A stretch of DNA of 64,000 nt from Chitinolyticbacter meiyuanensis (GTDB taxonomy: Bacteria; Pseudomonadota; Gammaproteobacteria; Burkholderiales; Chitinibacteraceae): NCBI RefSeq assembly GCF_008033135.1, contig NZ_CP041335.1:3973925-4037924 (forward strand), in the 5' to 3' direction. The stretch's first letter is position 1. Each line of letters starts with the position of its first letter. Both the position numbers and the translations under genes were made by a program. Of the stretch, positions 50,309 through 58,799 are shown one piece after another. The notes beneath the pieces were generated by a model that was not told the DNA's origin, did no database searches, and was given only the letters and a program-made list of their open reading frames with translations.

Positions 50309-51871
50309 TCAGTGGCGGAAGTGGCGGATGCCGGTTACCACCATGGCGATGCCATGCTCGTCGGCTGCCGCAATCACCTCGTCGTCGCGCACCGAACCGC
50401 CCGGCTGGATGATGGCGGATACGCCGTTCTCGGCGATCACGTCCACGCCGTCGCGGAACGGGAAGAAGGCGTCCGATGCGGCCACCGAGCCACGCAGATC
50501 GAGGCCGGCATTGCGGGCCTTGATGGCGGCGATCTTGGTACTGTCCACCCGGCTCATCTGGCCGGCGCCGATGCCGAGGGTCTGGCCCTTGCCGCAGAAC
50601 ACGATGGCGTTCGATTTCACGAACTTGGCCACGTTCCAGGCGAACAGCAGATCCTTGAGCTGAGCTTCGGTCGGCTGGATCTTGGTCACCACCTTGAGAT
50701 CGGCCAGCGTCAGCGTGTGGGTATCCGGGGTCTGCACCAAGAGGCCACCGCCGACGCGCTTCAGGTCGAACTTGTTCTCTCCCGTCTCGATGGCGACTTC
50801 GAGTACGCGCACGTTCACCTTCTTGGCCAGCAGCTCCAGCGCAGCCGGCGTGTAGCCCGGGGCGATCAGCACTTCCATGAACTGCTTGGATACGGCCTCG
50901 ACAGTATCGACATCGATCGGCTTGTTGAAGGCGATGATGCCGCCGAAGGCGCTGGTGGTATCGGTGGCGAACGCCAGCTGGTAGGCGCTGTACGGATCAG
51001 CCGCAACAGCAACACCACACGGGTTGGCGTGCTTGACGATGACGCAGGCCGGTTGCTCGAACTGCTTGACTGCCTCCCAGGCGGCGTCGGCGTCGGCGAT
51101 GTTGTTGTAGCTGAGTTCCTTGCCCTGGAACTGCTTGTAGTTGGCGAGGCTGCCCGGGGCCGGATGCAGGTCGCGGTAGAACGCGGCGCTCTGATGTGGG
51201 TTCTCGCCGTAGCGCATGTCCTGCACCTTCTCGAACTGCAGGCTCAGCCGCTGCGGGTAAGCGGCCTTCTCGCCCTCGGCAGTCAGGGCAGTCAGGTAGT
51301 TGGAAATGGCGCCATCGTAGGCCGCGGTGTGGCTGAAGGCCTTCTTGGCCAGATTGACGCGGGTGGCGAGGCTCAGCGCGCCGCCATTCGCCTGCATTTC
51401 CTCGACCAAGCCGGCGTAGTCGGCCGCATCGGTGACGATGGCAACGTGGGCGTGGTTCTTGGCGGCGGAGCGCACCATGGCCGGGCCACCGATGTCGATG
51501 TTCTCGATGGCGTCCTCGAAGCTGCAGCCGGGCTTGGCAATGGTCGCTTCGAACGGATAGAGATTCACGCACACCAGATCGATATTGCCGATGCCGTGTT
51601 CCTTCATCGTGCCGACGTGCGCTTCCAGGTCGCGCCGGCCGAGAATGCCGCCGTGGATCTTGGGGTGCAGCGTCTTCACGCGACCGTCGAGCATTTCGGG
51701 GAAGCCGGTGTAGTCCGAGACCTCGATCACCGGCACGCCGTTCTCGGCAAACAGCTTGGCGGTGCCGCCGGTGGAAAGGATCTCAACGCCCTGGCCGGCG
51801 AGGGCCCGGGCGAATTCGAGAACGCCGGTCTTGTCCGAAACGCTGATCAGCGCCCGCGTGATTTTGCTCAT
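50309..51871 (-). CDS. purH: Bifunctional AICAR formyltransferase/IMP cyclohydrolase
   Basis: A 520-residue enzyme catalysing the last two steps of IMP synthesis. The N-terminal cyclohydrolase part has ALISVSDKTGVLEFA and GRVKTLHPKIHGGIL; the C-terminal transformylase has KHANPCGVAVA with the catalytic Lys-His and ends TGIRHFRH. The ATG at 51871 is chosen over one nine bases upstream because AGGTG is at a proper distance and MSKITRALISVS is the usual start. It lies upstream of purD. Confidence 0.97.
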   Translation of the reverse strand: MSKITRALISVSDKTGVLEFARALAGQGVEILSTGGTAKLFAENGVPVIEVSDYTGFPEMLDGRVKTLHPKIHGGILGRRDLEAHVGTMKEHGIGNIDLVCVNLYPFEATIAKPGCSFEDAIENIDIGGPAMVRSAAKNHAHVAIVTDAADYAGLVEEMQANGGALSLATRVNLAKKAFSHTAAYDGAISNYLTALTAEGEKAAYPQRLSLQFEKVQDMRYGENPHQSAAFYRDLHPAPGSLANYKQFQGKELSYNNIADADAAWEAVKQFEQPACVIVKHANPCGVAVAADPYSAYQLAFATDTTSAFGGIIAFNKPIDVDTVEAVSKQFMEVLIAPGYTPAALELLAKKVNVRVLEVAIETGENKFDLKRVGGGLLVQTPDTHTLTLADLKVVTKIQPTEAQLKDLLFAWNVAKFVKSNAIVFCGKGQTLGIGAGQMSRVDSTKIAAIKARNAGLDLRGSVAASDAFFPFRDGVDVIAENGVSAIIQPGGSVRDDEVIAAADEHGIAMVVTGIRHFRH

Positions 51872-51909
51872 CTCATGCACCTGTTTATCTGTTTGCTATG
51901 GCGTGGGTA

Positions 51910-52173
51910 TTACAGTAGATCGTAGGTCTGCAGCTTCTTGCGCAAGGTGTTGCGGTTGATGCCAAGCACCTCGGCCGCGCGGGTCTGGTTGCCGTCGACG
52001 CGGGCCAGCACCAGCGTGAGCAACGGCTTTTCCACCCGACCCAGGACCATGTCGTACACGGCGCAGGGCGCCTCGCCGTCCAGGTCCTGGAAATACTGTT
52101 CCAGCGAAGCCGCAATGGCTTCGGCAATGGGATCGCTCACCGCACTCACGGCGCGATCATCGTTATGGTTCAT
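51910..52173 (-). CDS. fis: Fis-family DNA-binding protein
   Basis: An 87-residue Fis homologue (E. coli 98). The C-terminal helix-turn-helix TRAAEVLGINRNTLRKKLQTYDL is near identical to Fis, and the preceding region VEKPLLTLVLARVDGNQ fits. It bends DNA at promoters and recombination sites. Its ATG overlaps the dusB stop by four bases, the same dusB-fis operon as in enterobacteria. The longer open frame upstream is dusB sequence in another frame. Confidence 0.95.
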   Translation of the reverse strand: MNHNDDRAVSAVSDPIAEAIAASLEQYFQDLDGEAPCAVYDMVLGRVEKPLLTLVLARVDGNQTRAAEVLGINRNTLRKKLQTYDLL

Positions 52174-53201
52174 GCTTCCCCCGATTGTTCTTGGCCTGCA
52201 GCCACGTCGTCGACGTAACACAGGCGCTCGCTCTCCTGACCCAGGCGCGCAAAAAACGCGCGGGTCGCCTCCCTCTGCTCGGTGGTGCTCTCCAGCCGGT
52301 ACATGGCCTGCCGGAATGTATTGCTGCCCGATAACCCCTTGGTGTACCAGGCAATGTGCTTGCGGGCGATGCGACAGCCCGAGTATTCGCCGTAGTGCGC
52401 GTACAGCCCGTCGAGGTGCTCGAGCAGCACTTCGCTGATCTCGGTGACGCGCGGCGGCGGCAGCGTCTCGCCAGTGGCGAGGAAGTGGCCGATTTCGCGG
52501 AACAGCCATGGCCGACCCTGCGCCGCGCGGCCCACCATGATGGCGTCCGCGCCAGTGGCCGTCAGCACCTCGCGCGCCTTCTGTGGGCTGTCGATGTCGC
52601 CATTGGCGATGATGGGCATGGCCACGCTCGCTTTCACCTCGCGGATCAGCGCGTAGCGGGCATCGCCGTTGTACATGTCCTCGCGGGTGCGGCCGTGGAT
52701 GGCAAGCGCCGCAATGCCGGCCTGCTCGGCCATGCGCGCCACGCGCAGGATGTTTTCCTCGCCGTTCCTGAACCCCAGCCGGGTCTTCAACGTCACCGGC
52801 ACGTCCACTGCCTGGACCACGGCCTCGAGAATCTCACCGACCAGCTGTTCATGCTGCAGCAGCGCCGAGCCTGCCAGCTTGTTGCACACCTTTTTGGCCG
52901 GGCAGCCCATGTTGATGTCGACGATCTGCGCGCCGTTCTCCACCTGGTAGCGCGCGGCCTCGGCCAACTGCGCCGGATCGGAGCCGGCGATCTGCACCGA
53001 GATCGGCGCCAGCTCGCCATCGAAATCGGCGCGGCGCAGCGTCTTCTTGGTCAGGCGCAGGCTCTGGTCAGCCGTGATCATCTCGCTCACCGCGTGGCCC
53101 GCGCCAAAGCGCTTGCACAGCTGGCGGAACGGCTTGTCCGTCACGCCGGCCATGGGCGCGACGATCAGGTTGTTGGCGAGTTGATAGGGGCCGATGCGCA
53201 T
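52170..53201 (-). CDS. dusB: tRNA-dihydrouridine synthase B
   Basis: A 343-residue FMN-dependent enzyme making dihydrouridine in tRNA. It begins IGPYQLANNLIVAPMAGVTD, with the catalytic C100 in INMGCPAKKV, followed by IHGRTREDMYNG and GRAAQGRPWLF. The ATG at 53201 gives the conserved start, although the ribosome site is weak; the longer frame upstream (53240) is not conserved. It forms an operon with fis. Confidence 0.96.
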   Translation of the reverse strand: MRIGPYQLANNLIVAPMAGVTDKPFRQLCKRFGAGHAVSEMITADQSLRLTKKTLRRADFDGELAPISVQIAGSDPAQLAEAARYQVENGAQIVDINMGCPAKKVCNKLAGSALLQHEQLVGEILEAVVQAVDVPVTLKTRLGFRNGEENILRVARMAEQAGIAALAIHGRTREDMYNGDARYALIREVKASVAMPIIANGDIDSPQKAREVLTATGADAIMVGRAAQGRPWLFREIGHFLATGETLPPPRVTEISEVLLEHLDGLYAHYGEYSGCRIARKHIAWYTKGLSGSNTFRQAMYRLESTTEQREATRAFFARLGQESERLCYVDDVAAGQEQSGEA

Positions 53202-53414
53202 GGCGGCAAGGCAGGGGGGAACGGGCGAAAAGGCGCGCATTCTAACGCCTGCCTATTTTTTGGGCAAATAAAACCGCCCTCTGGCACGGCCTCAACCCGT
53301 TGTCCTGAACCCACGGGCATCGGCGCATTGCGCCGCTTGCCCGGTTGCGGGCAAGCGCTTGCATCACGGCAGCCCGCCGGTGACGATGGCGCTTTGGCCC
53401 AGGAGGACTTCGGC

Positions 53415-54512
53415 ATGCTGCATGGCAATCTGCTCACCCCCGATGGCTGGCGCTATGGCACGCTGCAATTCGACGGCGAGCGCATCCGCGCCATCACCGC
53501 CGAACCGGTCGATCCAGCGCACAACGACGCTCACTACCTGCTGCCAGGCTTCATCGACCTGCATATCCACGGCGCGCTCGGCCACGACTTCATGGAAGGC
53601 GCCGCTGCCGCCAGTGCCGTTGCCGGCCTGCACGCGCGCTCGGGCACCACCAGCCTGCTCGCCACTACCGTCGGTGCCGACCACGCCACGCTGACTGCCG
53701 TGCTGGGAGCACTCGGACAGCTGTGTCGCGAGCGCCCGACCAACAGTGCGCGGCTGATCGGCATCCATCTGGAGGGGCCCTATGTGAACCCGGGCCGGCT
53801 CGGCGGCCTGCCTGATACGGTGCGTCCGGTGGACTTGGCCGAGATCGATGACTACCGCCAGCTCGCTCCCGTCGCCGTGATCACGCTCTCGCCCGAGTAT
53901 GCCGGCAACGCCGGGCTGATCGCCGAACTCGCCCGGCGTGGCATCCGCGTGCAGATCGGCCACTCGCTTGGCAGCTATGAAGACGGTGTCGCCGCGCTGG
54001 ATCATGGCGCCGCCGGCTTCACCCACCTCTATAACGCGATGACGCCGTTGGCGCACCGTGCACCAGGCATGGTGGGTGCCGCGCTGGCGCACGCCGAATA
54101 CAGCGAGCTGATCCCGGACCTGATCCACGTCCACCCCGGCGCGATGAAGGTGGCACTGCGCTGCATTCCCAAGCTCTATTGCGTGACCGATGCCACGCAG
54201 ACCGCCGGCCTGCCCGACGGCAGCTACCCGATTCACGGCCGCACGCTCAGCAAATGCCTCGGTGCCGTCACGCTGCCCGATGGCACGCTGGCCGGCAGCG
54301 CCCTGACCATGGATCTGGCGCTGCGCAACCTGGTGCAGCTGGGCCTCACGCTGGAGGACGCATCGCACCGGGTGTCGCGCAATCCGGCCGATTACCTCGG
54401 TCGCAGCGACATCGGCCGGCTGGTGCCGGGCGCGCGCGGGGATGTAGTCGAGCTTGATCGCGACCTCAACGTGGTCGCGGTCCATATCGATGGCGCGCCT
54501 TTGCCACGCTGA
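53415..54512 (+). CDS. nagA: N-acetylglucosamine-6-phosphate deacetylase
   Basis: A 365-residue amidohydrolase that deacetylates GlcNAc-6-P, a central step after chitin breakdown. Motifs in order: LLPGFIDLHIHGALGHDFM (H50, H52), HLEGPYVNPGR with the metal Glu, IGHSLGSYEDG and THLYNAMTPLAHR with metal His residues, and VTDATQTAGLPDG with the catalytic Asp. AGGAGG lies just upstream of the ATG. It stands alone between dusB and the ArsR cluster, without nagB or a transporter nearby. Confidence 0.94.
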   Translation: MLHGNLLTPDGWRYGTLQFDGERIRAITAEPVDPAHNDAHYLLPGFIDLHIHGALGHDFMEGAAAASAVAGLHARSGTTSLLATTVGADHATLTAVLGALGQLCRERPTNSARLIGIHLEGPYVNPGRLGGLPDTVRPVDLAEIDDYRQLAPVAVITLSPEYAGNAGLIAELARRGIRVQIGHSLGSYEDGVAALDHGAAGFTHLYNAMTPLAHRAPGMVGAALAHAEYSELIPDLIHVHPGAMKVALRCIPKLYCVTDATQTAGLPDGSYPIHGRTLSKCLGAVTLPDGTLAGSALTMDLALRNLVQLGLTLEDASHRVSRNPADYLGRSDIGRLVPGARGDVVELDRDLNVVAVHIDGAPLPR

Positions 54513-54521
54513 CTGCACCAT

Positions 54522-54547
54522 GCCATGCCGCCGTCTGGTGGCGTGGC
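54522..54547 (+). terminator. Weak stem-loop after nagA
   Basis: GCCATGCCGCC, loop GTCT, GGTGGCGTGGC pairs over eleven positions with two G-T pairs. It follows the nagA stop by nine bases but has no T run. Confidence 0.4.
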
Positions 54548-54630
54548 TTGCTGACAAAAACTCACCGCTGGTCAAAAAGCTGCTTTCACTTGCTTGACGT
54601 AGCGGCACGCGCCGTTTAATTTACCAAATA

Positions 54631-54640
54631 GTTAATTAAC
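54631..54640. promoter_or_regulatory. Candidate operator of the second ArsR cluster
   Basis: GTTAATTAAC is a perfect palindrome 13 bases before the ArsR ATG, inside a larger A/T-rich block with the repeated word ACCAA on either side. Such sites are typical for autoregulated ArsR proteins. Confidence 0.5.
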
Positions 54641-54653
54641 CAATGAGCAATAC

Positions 54654-54989
54654 ATGCAGTCCGATCCCCTCAGCGCCACCTTCGCTGCCCTGGCCGATCC
54701 CACCCGGCGCGCCATTCTGGCCCGCCTGTCGCTGGGCGAAACGTCGGTGAAGGAGCTGGCCGAACCGTTCGACATCAGCCTGCCTGCAGTGACCAAGCAC
54801 CTGAAAGTGCTGCAGCGCGCCGGCCTGATCACCCAGGGCCGACAGGCCCAGTGGCGGCCCTGCAAGCTCGAGGCCAAGCCGCTGCAGGACGTGGCGGACT
54901 GGGTGGAGCAATACCGCCGTTTCTGGGAAGCCCGGCTTGATCGGCTGGAAGCCTACCTGCTGGAGCTGCAGGCCAAGGACGAAAACTGA
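54654..54989 (+). CDS. ArsR-family regulator leading an SRPBCC/YciI cluster
   Basis: A 111-residue ArsR protein: LADPTRRAILARLSLGETSVKELAEPFDISLPAVTKHLKVLQRAGLI with typical helix-turn-helix, then QWRPCKLEAKPLQDVADWVEQYRRFWE. No metal-binding cysteine pair is evident. This ArsR branch usually precedes AHSA1/SRPBCC genes and represses them, as here. It begins a plus-strand series of eight genes. Confidence 0.92.
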   Translation: MQSDPLSATFAALADPTRRAILARLSLGETSVKELAEPFDISLPAVTKHLKVLQRAGLITQGRQAQWRPCKLEAKPLQDVADWVEQYRRFWEARLDRLEAYLLELQAKDEN

Positions 54990-55059
54990 GCCGTTGCCTG
55001 CAAGCAACAGGCTCACCGACCCCGCGCCGCACAGACGGCCACATCGAAAGGAAACCGCC

Positions 55060-55536
55060 ATGCTGTTGTCCAGTAGCGCCGCCCTGTTGGCCGCCGATCG
55101 CGAACTCATCATCACCCGCAACCTGCCGGCACCCCGCCATCTGGTGTTCGCCGCCTGGAGCTCGGCCGAGCACCAAGTGCACTGGATGGGCCCCAAGGAT
55201 TTCACCGTGCCATCGTGCGAGATCGATTTCCGCGTCGGCGGCGCCTACCGTGCCTGCATCCGTTCGCCCGAAGGGCAGGACTACTGGATGCGCGGCCACT
55301 ACCGCGAGATCGTCACCCCCGAGAAGCTGGTGTTCACCTTCGCCTGGGAAGAGGACGGCGAGCGTGGCCTGGAAAACCTCGTAACCATCCAGTTCGCCGA
55401 CCTGGGCGACAGCACCCGCATGGTGTTCCGCCAAGCACCGTTCCAATCCTCGGCTGAGCGCGACAGTCACCATGGCGGCTGGAGCGAATGCTTCGACCGG
55501 CTCGCCGCCTACGCCAGCCGCGCTGCCACCCACTGA
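55060..55536 (+). CDS. SRPBCC (AHSA1-like) protein
   Basis: A 158-residue protein with the AHSA1 pattern ITRNLPAPRHLVFAAWSSAEHQVHWMGPKDFTVPSCEIDFRVGG, a repeated edge strand and a final helix HGGWSECFDRLAAYAS. Ligand-binding fold; function unknown. AAGGA is present before the ATG, 70 bases downstream of arsR. Confidence 0.9.
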   Translation: MLLSSSAALLAADRELIITRNLPAPRHLVFAAWSSAEHQVHWMGPKDFTVPSCEIDFRVGGAYRACIRSPEGQDYWMRGHYREIVTPEKLVFTFAWEEDGERGLENLVTIQFADLGDSTRMVFRQAPFQSSAERDSHHGGWSECFDRLAAYASRAATH

Positions 55537-55565
55537 GCCCCAACCCCTTACCCAGTCCACACGCC

Positions 55566-56078
55566 ATGTCCAACCACGCCCTGCCCGGCTTCGAATCGCA
55601 GATCGTCGTCGCCCCGCCCAACCACCACGACATCGTGCTCACCCGCGTGCTGCCCGCACCGCGCGCGCTGGTGTTCGATGCCTGGACCGATCCCGAACAC
55701 CTGCCGCACTGGTGGGGGCCGCACGGCTTTGCCGGGCTGCGCTGCGAGATCGACCTGCGTGTCGGCGGCCACTTCCGCCTCGACCTGCGCGGCCCGGACG
55801 GCATCGACTATCCGTGCGAAGGCACCTATCACGAGGTGGTGCGGCCCGAGCGCATCGTCTACTCGGGGATGATGGATGACCGCCATCCCTGTGGCGCCGG
55901 CATTCCGCCGCATAGCCTGGTGACGGTGACCTTCACCGACCACGCAGCGGACGCCACCCGCATCACCATCCATGCCCGCGTCGCCAGCACCGCGACCGAT
56001 GCCATCGTTGCCGCCGGCTTCATCGCCGGCTGGCGCGACGCATTCGAGCGGCTGTCCAGCACGCTCTCCCCCCGATAA
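55566..56078 (+). CDS. SRPBCC (AHSA1-like) protein
   Basis: A 170-residue paralogue of the preceding gene. Its domain begins LTRVLPAPRALVFDAWTDPEHLPHWWGPHGF and ends with GWRDAFERLSSTL. A longer N-terminal lead (FESQIVVAPPNHHD) distinguishes it. It lies 29 bases after the previous gene and belongs to the same transcript. Confidence 0.9.
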   Translation: MSNHALPGFESQIVVAPPNHHDIVLTRVLPAPRALVFDAWTDPEHLPHWWGPHGFAGLRCEIDLRVGGHFRLDLRGPDGIDYPCEGTYHEVVRPERIVYSGMMDDRHPCGAGIPPHSLVTVTFTDHAADATRITIHARVASTATDAIVAAGFIAGWRDAFERLSSTLSPR

Positions 56079-56099
56079 CCCAACGAAAGGAGCCATCCC

Positions 56100-56531
56100 A
56101 TGCGCGTCATGATCATCATCAAGGCAGACCAACACAGCGAAGCCGGCGAACTGCCCAGCGAGGCGCTGCTTACCGAGATGGGCCGCTACAACGAGGAGCT
56201 GGTCGCCGCCGGCATCATGCAGGCCGGCGACGGGCTGCATCCCACCTCGCGCGGCGCGCGGGTGCGCTTTGCCGGAAAGGAACGCAGCGTGATCCGCGGC
56301 CCCTTCCCCGATACCGGGGACCTGATCGCCGGCTTCTGGCTGTGGCAGGTGAAATCGCTTGATGAAGCGATCGAATGGGTGAAGCGCTGCCCCAATCCCA
56401 TGCTCGGCGAAACCGAAGTCGAGATCCGCCCGCTGTTCGACATGGCGGATTTCGGCGACGCGCTCACGCCCGAACTGCGCGAGCAGGAGCAGCGCCTCGC
56501 CAGCGAGCTCGCCGCCCGCAACGCGCAGTAG
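56100..56531 (+). CDS. YciI/DGPF-family protein
   Basis: A 143-residue YCII-domain protein: MIIIKADQHSEAGELPSEALLTEMGRYNEELVAAGIM, with the DGPF-like sequence RGPFPDTGDLIAGFWLWQVKSLDEAIEWVKRCP. Such proteins often accompany ECF sigma factors or ArsR-SRPBCC genes; their activity is not established. AAGGAG precedes the ATG. Confidence 0.9.
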   Translation: MRVMIIIKADQHSEAGELPSEALLTEMGRYNEELVAAGIMQAGDGLHPTSRGARVRFAGKERSVIRGPFPDTGDLIAGFWLWQVKSLDEAIEWVKRCPNPMLGETEVEIRPLFDMADFGDALTPELREQEQRLASELAARNAQ

Positions 56532-56543
56532 CCGGAGTCCGCC

Positions 56544-57080
56544 ATGCTCGTGGTCAAATGGATCCTTGTGGTGCTGGTGGTGGCGATCGCGGTCATCGCC
56601 ATCCTGGCGGCCCGCAAACCCGACACCTTCCGCGTCTCGCGCACGCAGCAGATCAATGCACCGGCCGAAGCGATCTTTCCCTATCTCAGCGATTTCAAAC
56701 GCTGGTCGGCCTGGTCGCCATTCGAGGGACTCGATCCTCACATGAAGCGCGAGTTCGGTGGCGCAAGCCAGGGCGTCGGTGCGGTCTATGGCTGGAACGG
56801 CAGCGGCAAGGCGGGTGAAGGCCGGATGGAGATCACCGAGGCCAGCGCACCACACCACCTGACCATTGCACTGCGCTTCATCCGGCCGTTTCCCGGCGAG
56901 AACATCGCCGAATTCAGCCTGGTGCCCACGGATGGCGGCACCGCGGTGAGCTGGACCATGCACGGCCCCAACCCGTGGATCGCCAGGGTGATGCAGGTGT
57001 TCTGCGACATGGATGCGCTGATCGGGCGCGACTTTGAAGCCGGCCTTGCCAAGCTCAAGGCGGCTGCAGAAAGCCGCTGA
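56544..57080 (+). CDS. Membrane-anchored SRPBCC protein
   Basis: A 178-residue protein with one N-terminal membrane helix (about 4-23) followed by a polyketide-cyclase-like SRPBCC domain: VSRTQQINAPAEAIFPYLSDFKRWSAWSPFEGLDPHMKREF, ending with DMDALIGRDFEAGLAKLKA. The anchor sets it apart from the other SRPBCC proteins of the cluster and suggests an inner-membrane location with the domain in the periplasm or cytoplasm. It starts 12 bases after the YciI gene. Confidence 0.88.
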   Translation: MLVVKWILVVLVVAIAVIAILAARKPDTFRVSRTQQINAPAEAIFPYLSDFKRWSAWSPFEGLDPHMKREFGGASQGVGAVYGWNGSGKAGEGRMEITEASAPHHLTIALRFIRPFPGENIAEFSLVPTDGGTAVSWTMHGPNPWIARVMQVFCDMDALIGRDFEAGLAKLKAAAESR

Positions 57081-57142
57081 GAGGTCTGCCAGCCGACGGG
57101 CCGGCGCACTCATCCGCATCCGCCTTATCGACAGGAGGTCTC

Positions 57143-57943
57143 ATGCTGCTCCAGGACAAGGTCGCCGTGATCTACGGCGGTAGTGGCGCCATCGGCAGCC
57201 AGTGCGCGCGGGTGTTCGCCAGGGAAGGCGCCACGGTGTTTCTCGCCGCACGCCATCCGGACCGGCTCGCGGCGGTCGTGCGCGACATCGAGGCCGCTGG
57301 CGGCAAGGCCTACGCCCACCCGGTCGACACGCTGATCGAGCATGACGTCGAGCGCCATGTGGCCGAAGTGCTGGATCGCGCCGGCCGGATCGACGTGGCC
57401 TTGAACGCCGTGGGCATGGTGCATGTACAGGGCCCGGGCCTGCTGGAGTTGTCGCTAGCCGATTTCGAGTTGCCGATCGCCAGCTATACCCGCAGCAACT
57501 TCCTCACCGCCCGCGCAGTGGCCCGCGCCATGGTCCGCCAGCGCGCCGGCGTGGTGCTCACGCTGAGCACACCCGGCTCGCGCCTTGCCGGCACCGGCTT
57601 TCTCGGTTTCGGCATGGCCAATGCGGCGGTGGAGACGCTGACGCGCCACCTCGCTGCCGAGCTCGGCCCGCATGGCGCACGGGCCATCTGCCTGCGGCCC
57701 GATGCGATCCCGCAAGCGCTAGCGCAAGGCTCGCACGCCGCCGAGGTCTTCGCGGAGTCGGCGCGGCGCGCCGGCCAGCCCATTGCCGCGATGCTGGCCG
57801 CGCACGCCGAATCCGGCACGCTGTTGAAGCGCCTGCCCACGCTGGCGGAAGTGGCCGAGTTCGCTGCCTTTGTCGCCTCGGATCGCGCCAGTGCCATGAC
57901 CGGCGCCATCGTCAACCTCACCTGCGGCTCGCTGGTCGACTGA
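57143..57943 (+). CDS. SDR-family protein lacking the usual catalytic Tyr and Lys
   Basis: A 266-residue short-chain dehydrogenase fold: nucleotide-binding YGGSGAIGSQCARVF, NAVG at 88-91 and S142. The position of the YxxxK motif reads F156-G-M-A-N160, so both catalytic residues are changed. It may have lost oxidoreductase activity, or act by another mechanism. It sits in the ArsR-SRPBCC-YciI series, preceded by GGAGG, 62 bases after the previous gene. Confidence 0.85.
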   Translation: MLLQDKVAVIYGGSGAIGSQCARVFAREGATVFLAARHPDRLAAVVRDIEAAGGKAYAHPVDTLIEHDVERHVAEVLDRAGRIDVALNAVGMVHVQGPGLLELSLADFELPIASYTRSNFLTARAVARAMVRQRAGVVLTLSTPGSRLAGTGFLGFGMANAAVETLTRHLAAELGPHGARAICLRPDAIPQALAQGSHAAEVFAESARRAGQPIAAMLAAHAESGTLLKRLPTLAEVAEFAAFVASDRASAMTGAIVNLTCGSLVD

Positions 57944-57974
57944 CCCGCAACCGCAAACAGCCCCGGACCCGACC

Positions 57975-58325
57975 ATGGACTTCCTGCTCATCATCGCCCA
58001 TGACGATGCTTTCGAGCCTTCTGCCGAGCTGATCGGCGAGGTGCACCGGTGGGTAGCCGACACCACGGCTGCCGGCATCCGCCGCTATGGCAACCCGCTC
58101 GCTTCGATGCAAGAGGCAGTGACCGTGCGTGTGCGCGATGGCGCCGTACACGCCACGCCCGGCCCGTTCGCCGCGGGCGACGAGCAGATCTGCGCCTACG
58201 ACCTGATCTCCTGCGCCAGCCGCGAGGAAGCCGTGGCCGTGGCCAGCCGGCACCCGATCGCCCGCGTCGCCGCGATCGAGGTCAGGCCGATCTGGCAGAG
58301 CCTCGCCAACCAGGGAGCTGCGTAA
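57975..58325 (+). CDS. YciI-like protein
   Basis: A 116-residue protein with the YCII outline: FLLIIAHDDAFEPSAELIGEVHRWVADTTAAGIRRYGNPL, the central TPGPFAAGDEQICAYDLISC and a C-terminal HPIARVAAIEVRPIW. This is the second YciI-type gene of the cluster. Its TAA stop shares one base with the next ATG (TAATG), so the two are translationally coupled. Confidence 0.85.
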   Translation: MDFLLIIAHDDAFEPSAELIGEVHRWVADTTAAGIRRYGNPLASMQEAVTVRVRDGAVHATPGPFAAGDEQICAYDLISCASREEAVAVASRHPIARVAAIEVRPIWQSLANQGAA

Positions 58326-58792
58326 TGGTAGGGAGCAAGCGCAACGAGCGCCAGATCGTACTGAGCCGCGAGCTCGCCTTCCCGCGCGAGCGAGTGTTCG
58401 CGGCCTGGACCCAACCCGAGCACATCGCCCACTGGTGGGGACCAGACGGCTTCACCAACACCGTGCATACGATGGATGTGCGTGCCGGCGGCAGTTGGCG
58501 CTTCGTGATGCACGGCCCGGACGGCAGCAACTATCCCAACCGCATCGTCTACACCGAGGTCGACCCGCCCGCTTGCCTTGTGTACCAGCATGGCGGCGAC
58601 AACGAGCCCTTCGTGGCCGACTTTCACGTGACAGTCCGCTTCGAGGCCACAGCCAGCGGCACGTTGCTGACGCTGACGATGGAATTCGCCACGGCAGCGG
58701 CATGCGAGAAAGTGAAATCGTTCGGTGCCGTCGAAGGTGGACGGCAGACGCTGGCCCGGCTGGCCGACCATCTGGCCGCCATGCCTGCCTGA
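58325..58792 (+). CDS. SRPBCC (AHSA1-like) protein
   Basis: A 155-residue AHSA1 protein beginning LSRELAFPRERVFAAWTQPEHIAHWWGPDGF, with MDVRAGGSWRFVMHGPDG and a terminal helix GGRQTLARLADHLAA. It is the fourth SRPBCC gene of the cluster and its last gene; it converges on the tail-like cassette, only seven bases away. Confidence 0.9.
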   Translation: MVGSKRNERQIVLSRELAFPRERVFAAWTQPEHIAHWWGPDGFTNTVHTMDVRAGGSWRFVMHGPDGSNYPNRIVYTEVDPPACLVYQHGGDNEPFVADFHVTVRFEATASGTLLTLTMEFATAAACEKVKSFGAVEGGRQTLARLADHLAAMPA

Positions 58793-58799
58793 GCGTACG

